Source: Melieria omissa (taxonomy: Eukaryota > Arthropoda > Insecta > Diptera > Ulidiidae). From it: a stretch of DNA of 64,000 nt. The notes beneath the pieces are model-generated. The model ran no database searches, was not told the origin of the DNA, and worked only from the letters and a program-made list of their open reading frames with translations. Positions 24,644 to 36,789 of the stretch are shown piece after piece (positions within the stretch are counted from its first letter, which is position 1; each line of letters starts with the position of its first letter). The stretch lies in assembly GCA_963971225.1 (NCBI GenBank), contig OZ020269.1, forward strand, positions 93,496,865-93,560,864, read 5' to 3'. A program made the position numbers and the translations under genes.

Positions 24644-25305
24644 CACTGTACAACACAAAAAAATAACAAGGTTCTTACAACGGATTCTGGTAGAGGGGCA
24701 AAAAAAAATATACGAGTATCGGCGTTTTGAAAGTTTACGTCTGATTTTTTTAGGTGGGTCAAAGTTTTCCCCTTTTTGCACATTCTTATGGTGAATCGGC
24801 ATACGAAAACCATGTAACCTCACATTTTAGGTATATAAAGTGTTTAGAAATTTGATGTAAAATACTACAAAGAACATTTTTGTGGAGCATTTTAACCTTG
24901 TAGCTCTTATTTGTATGGGTCAATTTGACCCTGTTTTTTCTAAAATGCCAAAAATGTCCTATAAAAAAGGACTTTTTAAGGGTAAAATGTACCAATTTGA
25001 TGTAAAATACTACAAAGAACATTTTCGTGGACCATTTTAACGCTATAGCTCCTATTTGTATGGGTCAATATGACCCATTTTTTCAAAAATGCCAAAAATG
25101 TCCTTTAAAACAGGACTTTTTAAGGACAAAATGTACCACGAAATTATTTGCCATAAAATTCTACTATAGGTTTCTGAATACATAAACGCTCAGAAATTAA
25201 CCTGAGCGCCAGAATTAAGCCAAAACTGAAAATGTGTTTAAATGTTTATTTCGTACTTAATCAAAATTGCTACTAATGGGAAAAATTTGATTTTATTATG
25301 CAATG
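24644..25305. mobile_element. CACTG-ended inverted-repeat element, copy 3, with internal tandem duplication
   Basis: Starts CACTGTACAACACAAAA and ends TTATTATGCAATG. TTA lies on both sides (24641-24643 and 25306-25308). Compared with copy 2 it is longer because a ~145-bp block (beginning TTTGATGTAAAATACTACAA at 24851) is repeated in tandem from 24996. The two internal copies have since diverged. No coding capacity. Confidence 0.8.
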
Positions 25306-25415
25306 TTATTAAACAATATTATCCAAATTCAGGCTCAGTTATGTTATTAATACGCAACCATAGCAAAGCAATGCTCGCAGTTGTAAAGGGGAAATTTAAT
25401 GATTAAAAGATTTCA

Positions 25416-25457
25416 TGTGACTTGACACCCCTCGATTATTTTCTCTGGGGCTACCGC
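25416..25457 (+). pseudogene. Tc1/mariner-type transposase fragment
   Basis: The plus frame reads CDLTPLDYFLWGYR, the conserved neighbourhood of the third catalytic aspartate in IS630/Tc1/mariner-type transposases (D-L-T-P-L-D-F/Y-F-L-W-G). The following frame decays at once. Only this motif survives, so the family assignment is tentative. Confidence 0.5.
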
Positions 25458-25851
25458 TTTGGATGAGCTCGAGGCCAAACATTGTTTTATTCAAATTTCT
25501 TTTCTTATCTTATCGTTCTTCTGGTTACCCTTTATGTATATTTTATATTTGTATAGTGTTACATCACTTATATTTTATAGTGTTTTTATGTATGTTTTAA
25601 GCTTAGGAAAAATTAACATAAAATATAATATTTTAATACAAAATTCGCTAATTAATCTAATGACCGCGATTGAAGCAGTTCTATTCAACTTCTAAAACGA
25701 ATTTCTATCTCCAATTGCAAGTCAATCGGTTAAGTAATAAGATCCCCGGTTTTTAAAATACAGTTGCGAAAAACAGCTTTTAAAATATTTGAAACTTGCC
25801 GATGTGGTGCAATATATGACAACTCCATCGAATTTGTTTATTCTATATATG

Positions 25852-26113
25852 TTATTTTATTTTATTTTATTTTATTTTATTTTATTTTATTTTATTTTAT
25901 TTTATTTTATTTTATTTTAATTTATTTTATTTTATTTTATTTTATTTTATTTTATTTTATTTAATTGTATTTTATTTTATTTTATTTTATTTTATTTTAT
26001 TTTATTTTATTTTATTTTATTTTATTTTATTTTATTTTATTTTATTTTATTTTATTTTATTTTATTTTATTTTATTTTATTTTATTTTTTTATTTAATTT
26101 ATTTTATTTTTTA
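25852..26113 (+). repeat. (TTTTA)n microsatellite, about 50 copies
   Basis: An almost uninterrupted pentanucleotide array with a few variant units (TTTAATT, TTTAATTG and a TTTTTT run near the right end). It abuts a relic of the 17.9-19.2 kb repeat family, suggesting it grew from that retroelement's tail. Confidence 0.95.
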
Positions 26114-26114
26114 T

Positions 26115-26560
26115 AAGTAACTAGTAAGTTGGAAGTCAATGGGCCCAATAAATCAACTTTTTCCATTTACCACTTTAGCCCATGTTTTGACCCTATAGAC
26201 TCCAGATTAAAAGAAAATCCGCCTTAGCAGATAAGTATTTGAAAATTATAAGTACTCGTTTCAATGAAGGAACGTATTGTATTTTTTTTATTTATTTATA
26301 ATGTTTTTATTTATTTTTTGTTTATTTTATTCTTTTACTTATAACTAGCCCCCGCGGCTTTGCACGCAAATTCAAAGCCTTTTTAACACAAGTTTTGTTC
26401 TTATAGATCCCAAATTAAAAAAAAATGCTGTCTTAGCGGAAAAGTATTTGCAAATTATACTCTTTTAGATGAAGGAAAGTATTGTTTTGAAGTTCTTTAT
26501 GGGTGCAACGATTTTTTGACCCAATTATCTCTCGAATTGGTCCTTAAGATTGAGCGATTT
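26115..26560 (+). repeat. dispersed retroelement relic related to 17.9-19.2 kb
   Basis: 26115-26250 matches the final unit of the array at 18.9-19.1 kb (AAGTCAATGGGCCCAATAAA, then TTAGCCCATGTTTTGACCC). A second partial copy starts at about 26345 with ACTAGCCCCCGCGGCTTTGC, a GC-rich phrase common at the ends of dispersed arthropod elements. No coding frame survives. Confidence 0.55.
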
Positions 26561-26625
26561 AATGCCGTGCAATTTCTTTCTTCGGGGTTTTGTGAAATCT
26601 TTAATTTATGTGAATAAACCACATA

Positions 26626-27168
26626 CAGCTTGTCAAGTAAATGTTTGTAAATTTAAAGAAGGTAGAAAATTATTTTGAAAAGCTTATAATATAACAGAAA
26701 TTGCAATATTTTGAAAAATATAGATGAATTGAATATTTCACTCTCATATAATATCAAAGTAATGTCTATTTGATTCGAGTACTGAAGGGCGAATTGATTT
26801 GAAAGTATCTCTTGGACGACCCAGAAAACTGTCTGACAGAGAAGAAAGAAAATTAATCGGAAAAGTTTGTGAAAACCCCCATATCTCAATAAGGGAAATG
26901 GCTTTGGATATAAAAAAATAGACTGCTGAACTGATGTATCTCATGAAACTGTTCGGAAATATACGGCGCCAAATTTTCAATGCAATGTTGGTTTTGGAAG
27001 AAGGCGAATTTTTTCACAGTTTGAAATATAGCTTCATTCCTTTTTTGATTTTTTACACTGTTTTCACGTATCAAATAGACATTACTAATAATCTATATTT
27101 AAAAAAAAAGACTTTCAATATAATTTGTCTACCTTTTTTAAGTATGCAAACATTTACTTGACAAACTG
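26626..27168 (+). mobile_element. Tc1-like element, internally decayed, TA-flanked
   Basis: Termini CAGCTTGTCAAGTAAATGTT and the complementary right end (differing at one position in the first 20) are flanked by TA. The interior plus frame reads SLGRPRKLSDREERKLIG and then ENPHISIREMALDIK, the helix-turn-helix DNA-binding part of Tc1 transposases. A stop and a frameshift follow, then SHETVRKYTA. The catalytic part is deleted, leaving a 543-bp non-autonomous copy. Confidence 0.8.
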
Positions 27169-27170
27169 TA

Positions 27171-29384
27171 TAACTTCTGACCTCAAGGTCGAGATCCAAC
27201 GGGTCATCAATGAGATAGAGTCACATCTTTGTCCAAAAGCTATCGAAAATGGAAAATGCCAAACATTTTATTTCTTACTTAATCGGATCATGCCAACTTA
27301 ACAGTGCAATAAAAACACCACGAATCGATCAATAAATAAGCGTTTTATTGGGACACACTGCAATATTGACTTTAAGTTTCTTATACCTATTTGAGTTTTA
27401 TTTATTTTTACTGATAAAGTGTGTGCACAGAGTAACTTCGGGCTACATTAACTTGGCCTATGACTTGGCTTTACTATCAATTTTAAGTATTAAATTAGAA
27501 AAGCAATTAAAAGTGCCTTAAACTGATTAATAAACTTAACTAAATATTGACTTTTTAAGAAAGCAAAATATTCACTTGAATTTAAGGTCTTTCTTAAGGT
27601 CTTTCTTAACTAAAAATTAACTTTTTAAGAAAGCAAAATATTTACTTGAAATTAGAGTCTTTTGAGAGTAGACAATTTTTCGATTTTTTTAAAAAGCCAT
27701 AACTTTCTTCGTTATCTTTAAAAATCAAAACGAAAGCATCGATTTGTAAAAATTCAGTTAGAGCACTTAGTAATTCATTATGGCCACAATTGCTATGCAT
27801 TGAGACTGCACAACCCTTTCTTCTCATTTAAGTTTTACTTAATACATATTTATGCACGTTGGCTAAGTGCTAAGCATTACTTTTCTAGAAACCCAACTAC
27901 TGCTGTAGGTTACCATAGTTATTTTGTACGTTTGGCTGCCGTTGCTTTGCCTGGCTCGACTAATTGCTCGCTTAATGGCGCATGCGCAGTCGAGAGCAAT
28001 TCAACGCTTCGTGCTTAATGTTTGAATTTTTCAAATGACTTTGCTAACTAATATAGTTGCTGTTTGCTTACTTGAGAATAATACAAAAATAGTAAAATAT
28101 TTATTGTGAATTTATTAAATGTCATTTGGGTTTTTCAACAAAAAGTTTCAAATAGTTGAAATCTAAAGTGAAATTTCTGCTCTAAAAGAAAATATTCTCT
28201 ATATTTAAAGAAAGAATTTCATGATCAAAATATAAAAACTCTAAATATAATAAGAAACTTATTTTTTAATAAAAAATTCCATAATTTTTTTAAGTTCTAA
28301 CTTCCACCAGCCAACTCCACAACATTGCCACTTATTTCAGATGCCCATAAATTGATTTAGTTTGCCATGTTTCTAGAATATTTCCGTCAGTTCGAATGCA
28401 TTTTGCTGTTTATCGAAGCGCAAAAATCTTTTCCATTTCATTATATTTTCTTCATACCACTTAGTTTTTGTTTTTTTGTTCTTTATGTGTGGGTTCCACT
28501 AGGCACGAATACCCCCGGAGTATGCTGACTTCATACAATGACTGGCTGGCGGTTGGCTTAGTTTGCGTTGCTTCTTCTCTGCTTGGCGTTGGTAATTAGA
28601 ATGGAAATTGTTGGCTAGCATGCAAGTTTCTTGTCATTGTTGTTGCTATTGCGTCTAATAGTTACTCCCAGTTGTTGGCTGTTGGTTGTTGGGTGTTGTA
28701 TTAATTTAAATTTATATAAAAATGGCATTTCGCGTTTTTTTATCTTTCTGCCCCCATAACTGTTTCAGTTTTTGCTCGACTTATTTCCACTGCTGTATGC
28801 AGATTTTATATACATGCGCATGTTTGCTTATCTTATCGAAATTAGTAATATGATAAAAATTATTTAGGCGGCAGATAGGTATCACATTACGACTTAAGCG
28901 CACCTTACGAGGCTTAACGGTTCAAAGTAGAAAGGAAAAAAAAAATGAAAACAAAATTGCTGTTGGAATACCCAAATTATGAATGAGTTTGTTGGTGGAA
29001 TGTTCGATATGAAAGATCAATTCAAGGTGACTTGGTTTTGTTGCTGGTTTTTCTATTTGTGTTCCGTTACAAGGTAAAAAGCTTGAAATGATTCAAGGAC
29101 CCGAACGCACAAGTGCAGGGTTAATGCAATTAGCTCTGCAGCACAAGAAAACAAGTGATACAAGTTCATTATTTTGCTTATAGATGAGCCAAACTCTAGA
29201 TGTTCAAGTAATTTTCAGTTGAAGTTTTTAAAAAATATGTACCTACATATATTTTTTTAATAATAAAATTATTAAAAGGTAATTTTTGGGTCCTTAATTC
29301 AAATCTTGAGACCAATTTTCAATTGCAAATATGATGTGAATAATTTCTAGTTGTATTTAAATTTGAACTACTTTCAGGAGAGCA
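27171..29384. other. non-coding, no gene recognised
   Basis: A ~75-bp tandem duplication (CTTTTTAAGAAAGCAAAATA, at about 27549 and 27622) is present. 28.3-28.9 kb is ordinary AT-rich sequence with TTG-rich stretches. No gene is supported. Confidence 0.5.
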
Positions 29385-30200
29385 ATAAGACAACATTTAC
29401 TGTGCGCCAAATTCGACCAACCTTAAACTTCTGTTGTTGTAGAGAACTTCTCTCACTAAAGAGGAATCAGATGGGAATCAAGATTGGTGTTCTGACGAGT
29501 CAGTAAGTAATTAACACCCACACAGGAAGGTTATGTTAGCTTTTTTAAGAGGACAGAAGATTCGAAGAAGCGTAAAAAATAATAAACACTAATCTGAACA
29601 ACTTCTTCCTAAACCCTTTCGCTATATTATTGCCATATGGCAACATGCTACTTTGTGGACGTCTGAACCCTCTGTGGTTTCAAGAATAAATTTTTTGTTG
29701 GTCCTTAGAATAGTTTGAAGGTTTAGGAAAAATACAAAATAAATAAACTGAATATTTAAGTTCAAAGAAGAGAAGTATACAGGTTTTTTAATGGTATATC
29801 TTGACATAGAAAAGGAAGAAGAAGCAGACAAAATTTGAGAACTTTTTAATTTGACGTTTTCTTTTAATTTAGATACTTTTTTTTTTAATTTTGGCTGAAG
29901 TAAATGAAGAAATATTCAAATTTTCGTTATGCGTAAAAAGTTGAATGTTTAAGTAACTATTACAGCCACAACGATGTGGTTGGTCTCATAGAAAAACCTC
30001 TAAAAGGCAGGGTCCGGTATAAAAATGTAAAAATTTCTTCTGGAACGTTCCTTATATAACCACATAGAACCCTAAAAAATAAAATATAAAATTTGAACTT
30101 TCCCCCGTAAAAACCTGTAGCAAAAAGGTGAACAAACTAGGGGATCCAGTCGATAGAACTCTTCACAGTCCATTAGGATTCGTAAGAAGCTCAAACTGAT
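29385..30200 (+). pseudogene. decayed non-LTR retrotransposon 3' region
   Basis: At about 29403-29510 the plus frame reads RQIRPTLNFCCCRELLSL and then NQMGIKIGVLTSQ. This matches the region near 63745-63835 (IWPNINL, EELLSLNRAQIRIRIGAITGH), which precedes the cysteine motif of RNase H-bearing elements. Near 30168-30190 the phrase GGATTCGTAAGAAGCTC resembles the sequence at the window's right edge. The middle is scrambled, with frameshifts and stops. Confidence 0.55.
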
Positions 30201-30422
30201 TCAATGAGTGAGCGAACTTGTGTTCAATTAAAAAAAGGTGTTAATCCTAATTCCCAGAATTTTAAAAGTAACATAAACCTAGAAGTGGAACTGTCAGGCT
30301 TATATGAGCTAAATTACTAAAAACATTTGTTAAAAAATACAAAAACTGTCTAAAAAGTTAAATTTCTATTCTATTAAAGGATTACATAAAATAATGGAAT
30401 CGAAAATATTTTGAATTTATCT

Positions 30423-30686
30423 TCTTCTTCTTCTTGACTGGCACTACAGCGAGTGTTTTTACAAGGTTGGAACGGACCTACAGTTTTATGCCGATTCCGA
30501 ACGGCGAGTTGGGAGCTTTTTCATAGGCAATTTTACGCTCAGAGGTTTACCATTTCTTGCTAAGAAGACAGCCGCCGAAAGAAAAATTGTTGTTTTTTCT
30601 TTTTTTTATTAACGCAACGGAGTATTGAACTCGCGGAGTCTTGACTCGCGGCCCAACGCACTAGTCAGCTGAGCTACGGCGGCTGG
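30423..30686 (-). mobile_element. tRNA-derived SINE (copy 3)
   Basis: On the minus strand: head GCCGCCGTAGCTCAGCTGAC, A box, B-box-like GAGTTCAATAC, body with AAATGGTAAACCTCTGAGCG and ACTGTAGGTCCG, and a GAAGAAGAAGAAG tail. It is flanked by ATTTATC (30416-30422 and 30687-30693). It is nearly identical in layout to copy 2 but slightly shorter between body and tail. Confidence 0.85.
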
Positions 30687-30699
30687 ATTTATCATCATT

Positions 30700-32334
30700 T
30701 GAAATCTTTAGTGAGATTGTGAGGCTCACTTCTGGGAATTACCAGTTTACATTACTAGTTTGGACAAAAACTGTCTTATTGGTAAAATAAAATAGATCGT
30801 TAAACTCTTAAGGGGTCAATAACGCACATACACAACCTTCTTTATATTTAATCAAATATAAATCAAATTAATCAAATATAAATCTTTTTGGATTATTTTT
30901 ATATATAATTTTTATATGTAACGCTATTTTTAATAATTAAAATATATCAACAAATGCTTCTCTTAACAGTGTTTCACTCCTATTTCGTTTTCAGTGAAAC
31001 ATTGCATGTGATTTTTACTATTAAGATTTCATTCACTGTACAACTTCCAGCTTACCTTCGTTCCATATCACAACGTAATCCGCTTTTAACAATAATGCGT
31101 CGTAATCCAATGTTCAAAATCTCCAACACAGCACTACAGCCAATTGCTCAGACTTGGCCGAGTTTGTATATTTTGTTTTTGTTTAATTTTTACGTATGCC
31201 GGGCACACACACAGCCGTTACAAAGCCTGGGGCGGCACTCCATGCTGAGTGTAGAGGCCGTAATTGATATTCACGGCAATGTAACGACGGCGACTTTGAA
31301 TTGCTCCTGACAAAACCAACAGAAAACAATTCAAAGAAAACTAATAAATAACAGCAACAATAACAACAGCAGCAACAACACTAGTGCGATTTTATGCGAT
31401 TTGAAAACTCAATTAGACGCTTGCGAACGGCCACAACGAACCACGCGGTGGTGTAAACAAAGTTGTGAGAAATGCGGAAAGTATCCGACAAATGCGCGAT
31501 AAAGGCCGAGCGGCGACAAATGATCCAGAAAAATTGAAAGTAAACACACACACGTACACAACGTTAATGCACACTTGGCGTCTATAGGCGAAGCGTCAAA
31601 CCGAAAAAAAAAAACAAACAGCCAAATCCGCTGCGAAGTTTAATAAAGCAATGAAACTTGTGAAGAATTTGGCGACACAACAACAACTACAAAACAAAAT
31701 CGACCGACACTAAACTGCACGTAAGCGTTTTGCGATCTTAGCCAATAGAACAACAACAATCACAACAACAATCACAATAACTTGAACAGCTGTCACAGCG
31801 CATCCGCTGACTGGTTGGGTGGAAAAAAAGTCAAGTAATGGGGTTGGCGTCTATTACCGCTCGACACGTTCACGCAGCGATTTCAAGACGATCCGGCATC
31901 ACTCCACAGCAGCATGTGCAAAAAATCAAAAACAACAAAATCGGAATTGGCCACAAAATACTAGATGGCCAACAGAGTGGATTGGAGCGGAGTGGACACT
32001 TGTGGCGCGCGCGCACGATACCTAAAAACGCGTTGACTGGTCGCTGTGAACGGTGGCTGTCGTTTGAGCTGCGAACGGGCAAAGTGCTCTTGGCGGCGCA
32101 ACGTACGCGATACGAATGAGAGCGCTGAAGTGAGAACAACAACACCGCAGTCCAAACAGGCAGCGGCGACGATGACAATTACCAGTTCCACTCCACTCCA
32201 CACCACGACACCACACCACTCTACACAACAACTACAACAACAACTACTCTACACAATACGGTAAGCTGTGGCAGTGCACGACACGGCATGGGGTGCTGCG
32301 ACTGGCACAGGTGGTGACGTCACAGCGTGGCAGA
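30700..32334 (+). other. non-coding; possible upstream or 5' untranslated region near 32.2 kb
   Basis: 31.3-32.3 kb is richer in CAA/CAAC and GC than its surroundings. A good splice donor (ACACAATACG, then GTAAGCTG) lies at about 32260, so a plus-strand non-coding first exon is possible. An overlapping frame (32046-32264) looks non-conserved. No downstream coding exon was found on the plus strand nearby. Confidence 0.25.
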
Positions 32335-32406
32335 CCCAAAATACGCTCAGGTGAGTTGGGAGCCACTCCACCTGAGTCACATTGCCTCACCTGAGCGTGT
32401 TTTGGG
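32305..32406. promoter_or_regulatory. E-box/CRE cluster with 21-bp inverted repeat
   Basis: The palindrome TGACGTCA (CRE/ATF type) lies near 32314. CAGGTG or CACCTG E-boxes occur near 32308, 32349, 32370 and 32389. The outer pair is part of an inverted repeat (32335-32355 and 32386-32406) matching at 20 of 21 positions around CGCTCAGGTGAG. Function is inferred from motifs only. Confidence 0.35.
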
Positions 32407-33399
32407 CTTTGCACGCTCAATCAAAGTCGACTCACACTCGCAGCTGGAGTTGAAGCCGATAGCTGCTGGCGGTTGCTAACATTTTGGTTTGCGCAAAACA
32501 ACAGCAACAACGTTGCTAGCTGCATGGGTAATGCGGTGCAGAATGGTCAGGATTTTACAAGTAAACTAACTATAAACGGTTTTGGATAAATATTCATTGA
32601 ATTGTGAGCGTCGTGGTGCAATATTTAGTGAATGCGATCAGAGTCCAGAGAGTTGTAGGTTCGAATTTCAACTCAAACATTATTAAATATAGAAAAATAA
32701 ACTCTTAGCTCTATTCAGAAGAGCTCAGAAAAAATAAAAGTTAAGAGTTAATAGTCTAAGAATAATTTATTTTGGCAAGTTTCCCACCAACTTTGGGTTC
32801 CTTTCATTCATATTGGATGTAAATACAACAGTGATTTATCTATGAATGCACGTATATTATTTGTTTTTCAATAATATTAACGGGTCTGCTTAGGTTTGAT
32901 TGCCAGACTATGATTTATTATTTGTTTATTTATTATTTATATTATTATTTATAGATTTATTATTTTGTATGCTCATTGTATCTTGGAATGCAGAGACCTT
33001 AAAATGACTTTTAACACTAGAATATCTGATCAAAACAATCCTTAAAAAATGCCTAAGAATATTTTTTGGGTTAAACATGTCTTTAACATGTCTTGCGTGA
33101 AATTTGGTTCATTGGAAGCTAAGTTATTGAAGTCTAAAGTGACAAAAGGTTTGTGTCATCGAGACAAAAATTAAAATTGAATAAAGTAAACAGGAAAACA
33201 AGGCTCCTTGTTCAATATTAAGTTTTATTTAAACTTGGTAAAACTTTTGATGAAGCATTTCAAATCATGAACCAAGGTTCTATTTAGTGATGATTGTTTA
33301 TCTCTTGGCAAAGTTCCTGAGTGGTATACGTGATTCAAAAGCAGTCATAAGGACATGAAATGATGACCAACTTGTTAGCCAACCAATATTTTTGATCAT

Positions 33400-33566
33400 C
33401 AGGGACGGATTCAGAAAAATATTTTGGGAGAGGGGTTTCAAAAAGTTATTCTTTAATATTCATAATTGTTTATGTATATTCCTTTTAAATTGTATGTAGT
33501 TTTAAAGTTGGCCCTAATATTTCGGGGGGTTTCAACCCCCAAAGTCATCCCCTGAATCCGTCACTG
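33400..33566. mobile_element. hAT-type MITE related to 19215-19369
   Basis: Starts CAGGGACGGATTCAG and ends CTGAATCCGTCACTG. The flanks are TTGATCAT and GTGATCAC, an 8-bp duplication with the two outer bases changed. The interior shares the TTTCGGGGGGTTTCAACCCC hairpin and the ACTTTAAA/TACATACAATTT region with the 19.2-kb element, in reverse orientation. Confidence 0.65.
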
Positions 33567-33664
33567 GTGATCACCCAAGAGTCTATTAAGATTGGGACCT
33601 GAATTTATCAAAAATCAGCCAAAATTCTCATTGAAATTCTTAAAATGCTTCATTAAAATTCTAA

Positions 33665-33985
33665 AACATCAATTTATTATATTTTAACCGAACATTTTGG
33701 TCGAAAAAGGGTTGTGCGCGGTTTGTTCCGTATAAGTCGATTAACGCCATCTCATCAAATGACACCTGTGACATTTTAACTATTAAGCTCTTCCTGTTTT
33801 CGCCAGATTTTGAACCGCGAGACTTTTACCTTTTCAGAAAAATGTAGTTACCGATGCCAGAAAAGCGGTTTGAGGACGTAGAACCATCCAAAAGACTCGT
33901 ACCGACATCCTGATGGACATCCCCATCGACAATCTAAAACACTCAATCGAAATGCTTCTAAACCATGCAAATCACTGTTCGAATC
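33665..33985 (+). pseudogene. decayed mariner-like transposase, C-terminal half
   Basis: Readable pieces in shifting plus frames are: KGCARFVPYK then LTPSHQMT (the conserved region before the first catalytic aspartate), FSPDFEPRDFYLF (third aspartate neighbourhood, usually SPDLAP.DF), KRFEDVE, and TDILMDIPIDNLKHSIEMLL (C-terminal end). The middle, including the first and second aspartates, is deleted, and there are stops and frameshifts. Terminal repeats were not identified. Confidence 0.6.
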
Positions 33986-33999
33986 ACTGTTGAGTCCAA

Positions 34000-36785
34000 T
34001 TGAGAGTACCAAATCACTAACCTTGGGTAATCTTTGAGCGCACTCAAGGTTAAAACGCATTTAACTTACGAGTGACTTCTTTCTCTAAAGTTTATAAAAA
34101 TGAGCAACATTTACCTTATCTGAGAATGGTTACAAAGATTGTTTATTGTTTATCATCGTTGTAGTGTATGGATATATGACTAATTTGAACTTACGTTTGT
34201 TAGAAGCGTAAACAACGAAAACCAATGAAACACCATATCCACAAAAGCAGTTTGCATTTGTTTGTTTACACAAAATGTTATCACCAACATGCAGATTCCA
34301 CAAATTTAGCCTTTATTCGATTCGACGCACATCTTCCGTGTAGTGTTTAGCATTTGAGTAACTTTAACGTGCAAGCAGATATTTTTTTTTCAAATCATTC
34401 AATATCTACTTTGCATACTTGTTCAGGTAGCCTAACCGGAACATCTTTTATTTGATATTCGTCTCATCAACGACTGTTTGATGAAGTCATTATGATGTGC
34501 CAAACAGGTTGTTACATTCAAAGAAAATATTCTTTCTATTAAAAAAACGAATTTGTAAAAACATTTGAAATTGAAAACAGAAACGGAAATTGTGGACAAA
34601 TTTAATATTTAACCATAGATGCGGGGTTAGTGACTTTTACATTTAAATTATGTGTAATTAGGTATGTTGAATAATATTTTATATTCCATTAGTCACATTG
34701 CTTCGGTAGAAATTTCGAAAAGTAGAAAATGCTTTACACTCAATCGAAAAAAAATGTACAATATTTAAACAGACAATTATTAACCCATTAGTGCATAAAG
34801 TTAAAATATTAAACTACTGTTTTAAAAGGATAAACCTTGAGTAAAATATATATAACTCCTAAAGTAACAATTTTTTGGCGTCCGATTTATCGAACGTTAT
34901 GCTCTAATGGGTTAAAAAGAAGATAGCGAGATCTAGTACCACAAAACTGATTCTCTAAGATTGATTGCCTCTAAGACCAGAAAAACTTCTTTGTATCAAA
35001 GTCGTGTTTGTTTTAGGTCGAAAAAGTAAGTCGAGAAAAGTATTTTTGGAAGCAAAATTTCTGAGAAAACCAAGATGAGAATTTAGCAGCTGATTTAAAA
35101 AAGGTTAACCTAACTAACACAAGGCGAATATAAAAACATGAATTTGTTTTTATTATGAATATTTCATTGTTTTGTTTTTGTGCATATGAACTGAAGGTTC
35201 CAAATTCAATTCAATTCTGTCTTTCGCTGCCGGAACCGGAACGAAGTCAAATTGGCCGCTGCTCTGAACGGGATGCTAAAAAGCGTATTTAGGATACAGC
35301 GTTGCATTGAGTTGTAGACACAAGGTATCAGCTTTGTTGAGGCCCTACGTTTCCAAGCGAAGTGAATAAGTAAAGAAGAAGAAGAAAATACTTTCAATCA
35401 GTCAAACAGACTTTAAGGTTTATTCTACAATTAGGTGTTTTTATCTATCAACCAAAATTTGTGTGTCTCTTAGAAACGAACGTTCAGTAAATACTGACCA
35501 ATACTGATACTGATTAATACTAAAGTGCGGTAAAGTGAGATCAGAAGGAAGTTTCCCGAAAAATAGCATGAGCCGAAAAATACGATTGTCTTGGCTATAT
35601 TTGATTTTTTAAATGGTCAAATTCAGGTGTTTCAGGTATTCTTGGATTTTTGTTCAAAAGCTGAGCATTAGAATCTGAATTCTACAAAAGCACTAAGAAA
35701 ATTTTACTCAAGATTTCAATCCTTAATTGAAAGTTCAACCGTGACTTCGTTTCCGTTAGGACATACAAGGTTGGGCTGGTTAGGCTGGTTGGGCTGGTTG
35801 GGCTATGTAGTACTTTTATATTGGCATTCGCCAACATCACAGTACAGCAATAGAAAAATAGGAGCAAGAAAGCGTATAAACGAATGTACCTTGACAGCTG
35901 TCCAAAGTGGCAAAAAGTCAGGTGCGTTCATGCGGGGAAAAAATTGACTGGAAAAAAATAAAAATTTGTCGAAATTAACTGAAAATTCTACCTTTTTCTT
36001 CAACCGCCCCTGGAGCAGTTTGACAGTTGTTCATGTGTACCTTTTAAATGTCTATATGGGATTTTGTTACAAAATAGGGGTAAAAATTTTATCAAATTAA
36101 ATTTCAGTTATTTGGTATTTCAAAATAAGTAATGAATCTAAAGGAAGATTTTCTTTCAGAAAGACAAGTAATAAAATAACTAAAGCAATAAAATAATAAA
36201 TAATAAAAATTATATAAATAAATAGTAACAATACATATAAATAAATAATAATAAACCATTTTGTCATTTGAGTCATTTTGGGTATCGCAGTGTTAATACA
36301 GTTTGGCTGTCTGAAAAGAAATTGATTCGTAGATTATTTGGTTTCCCTGTTTGACTTTTCGTCCTTCGCGTCTGGTTGAAGGATGCTATAGTTATAAGGT
36401 AAGTTAATATGTTTCCTCATTTGAAACGTTTACCCATTTGTGCCTGAATGGACGTTATTTTAAGACTTTTTCAGCGATTCTTTTTTATACAAAATAAAAA
36501 GTGAAAAAATCGCCAAATATTTGTTTCAATGTAGATTTGTCTGTACTTTTGAAAACTGCAAGTAAAATTTTATAATAAAATTTATTTAATTGTTGTTAAT
36601 TGTTTCTTTCTCAAAAATAGAATATTTCACTGAAAAAATGTAAAAATGTGAAAATTTTTGTAACTAAATCGTTAAGAAATATCTAAAAAAATATCAAGAA
36701 ATCGAAAAGAAATATCTAACTAACTAGTAAAACTTTCATGAATCTCATACTAAATTTTCTGATTTAAAAACTTAGTGCTTTTTGT
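34000..36785. other. non-coding, no gene recognised
   Basis: Contains a GGCTGGTTGGGCTGGTT minisatellite at about 35772-35805. At about 35205-35390 there is a segment ending in AAAGAAGAAGAAG, which may be a retroposon 3' end. No coding sequence is supported. Confidence 0.45.
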
Positions 36786-36789
36786 TTAA

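Noticed and set aside
25764..25964. Frame of repeated Ile-Leu-Phe-Tyr
   Set aside because: Translation of the TTTTA microsatellite.
30954..31310. 118-codon plus-strand frame
   Set aside because: Low-complexity hydrophobic reading in AT-rich DNA; no family resemblance.
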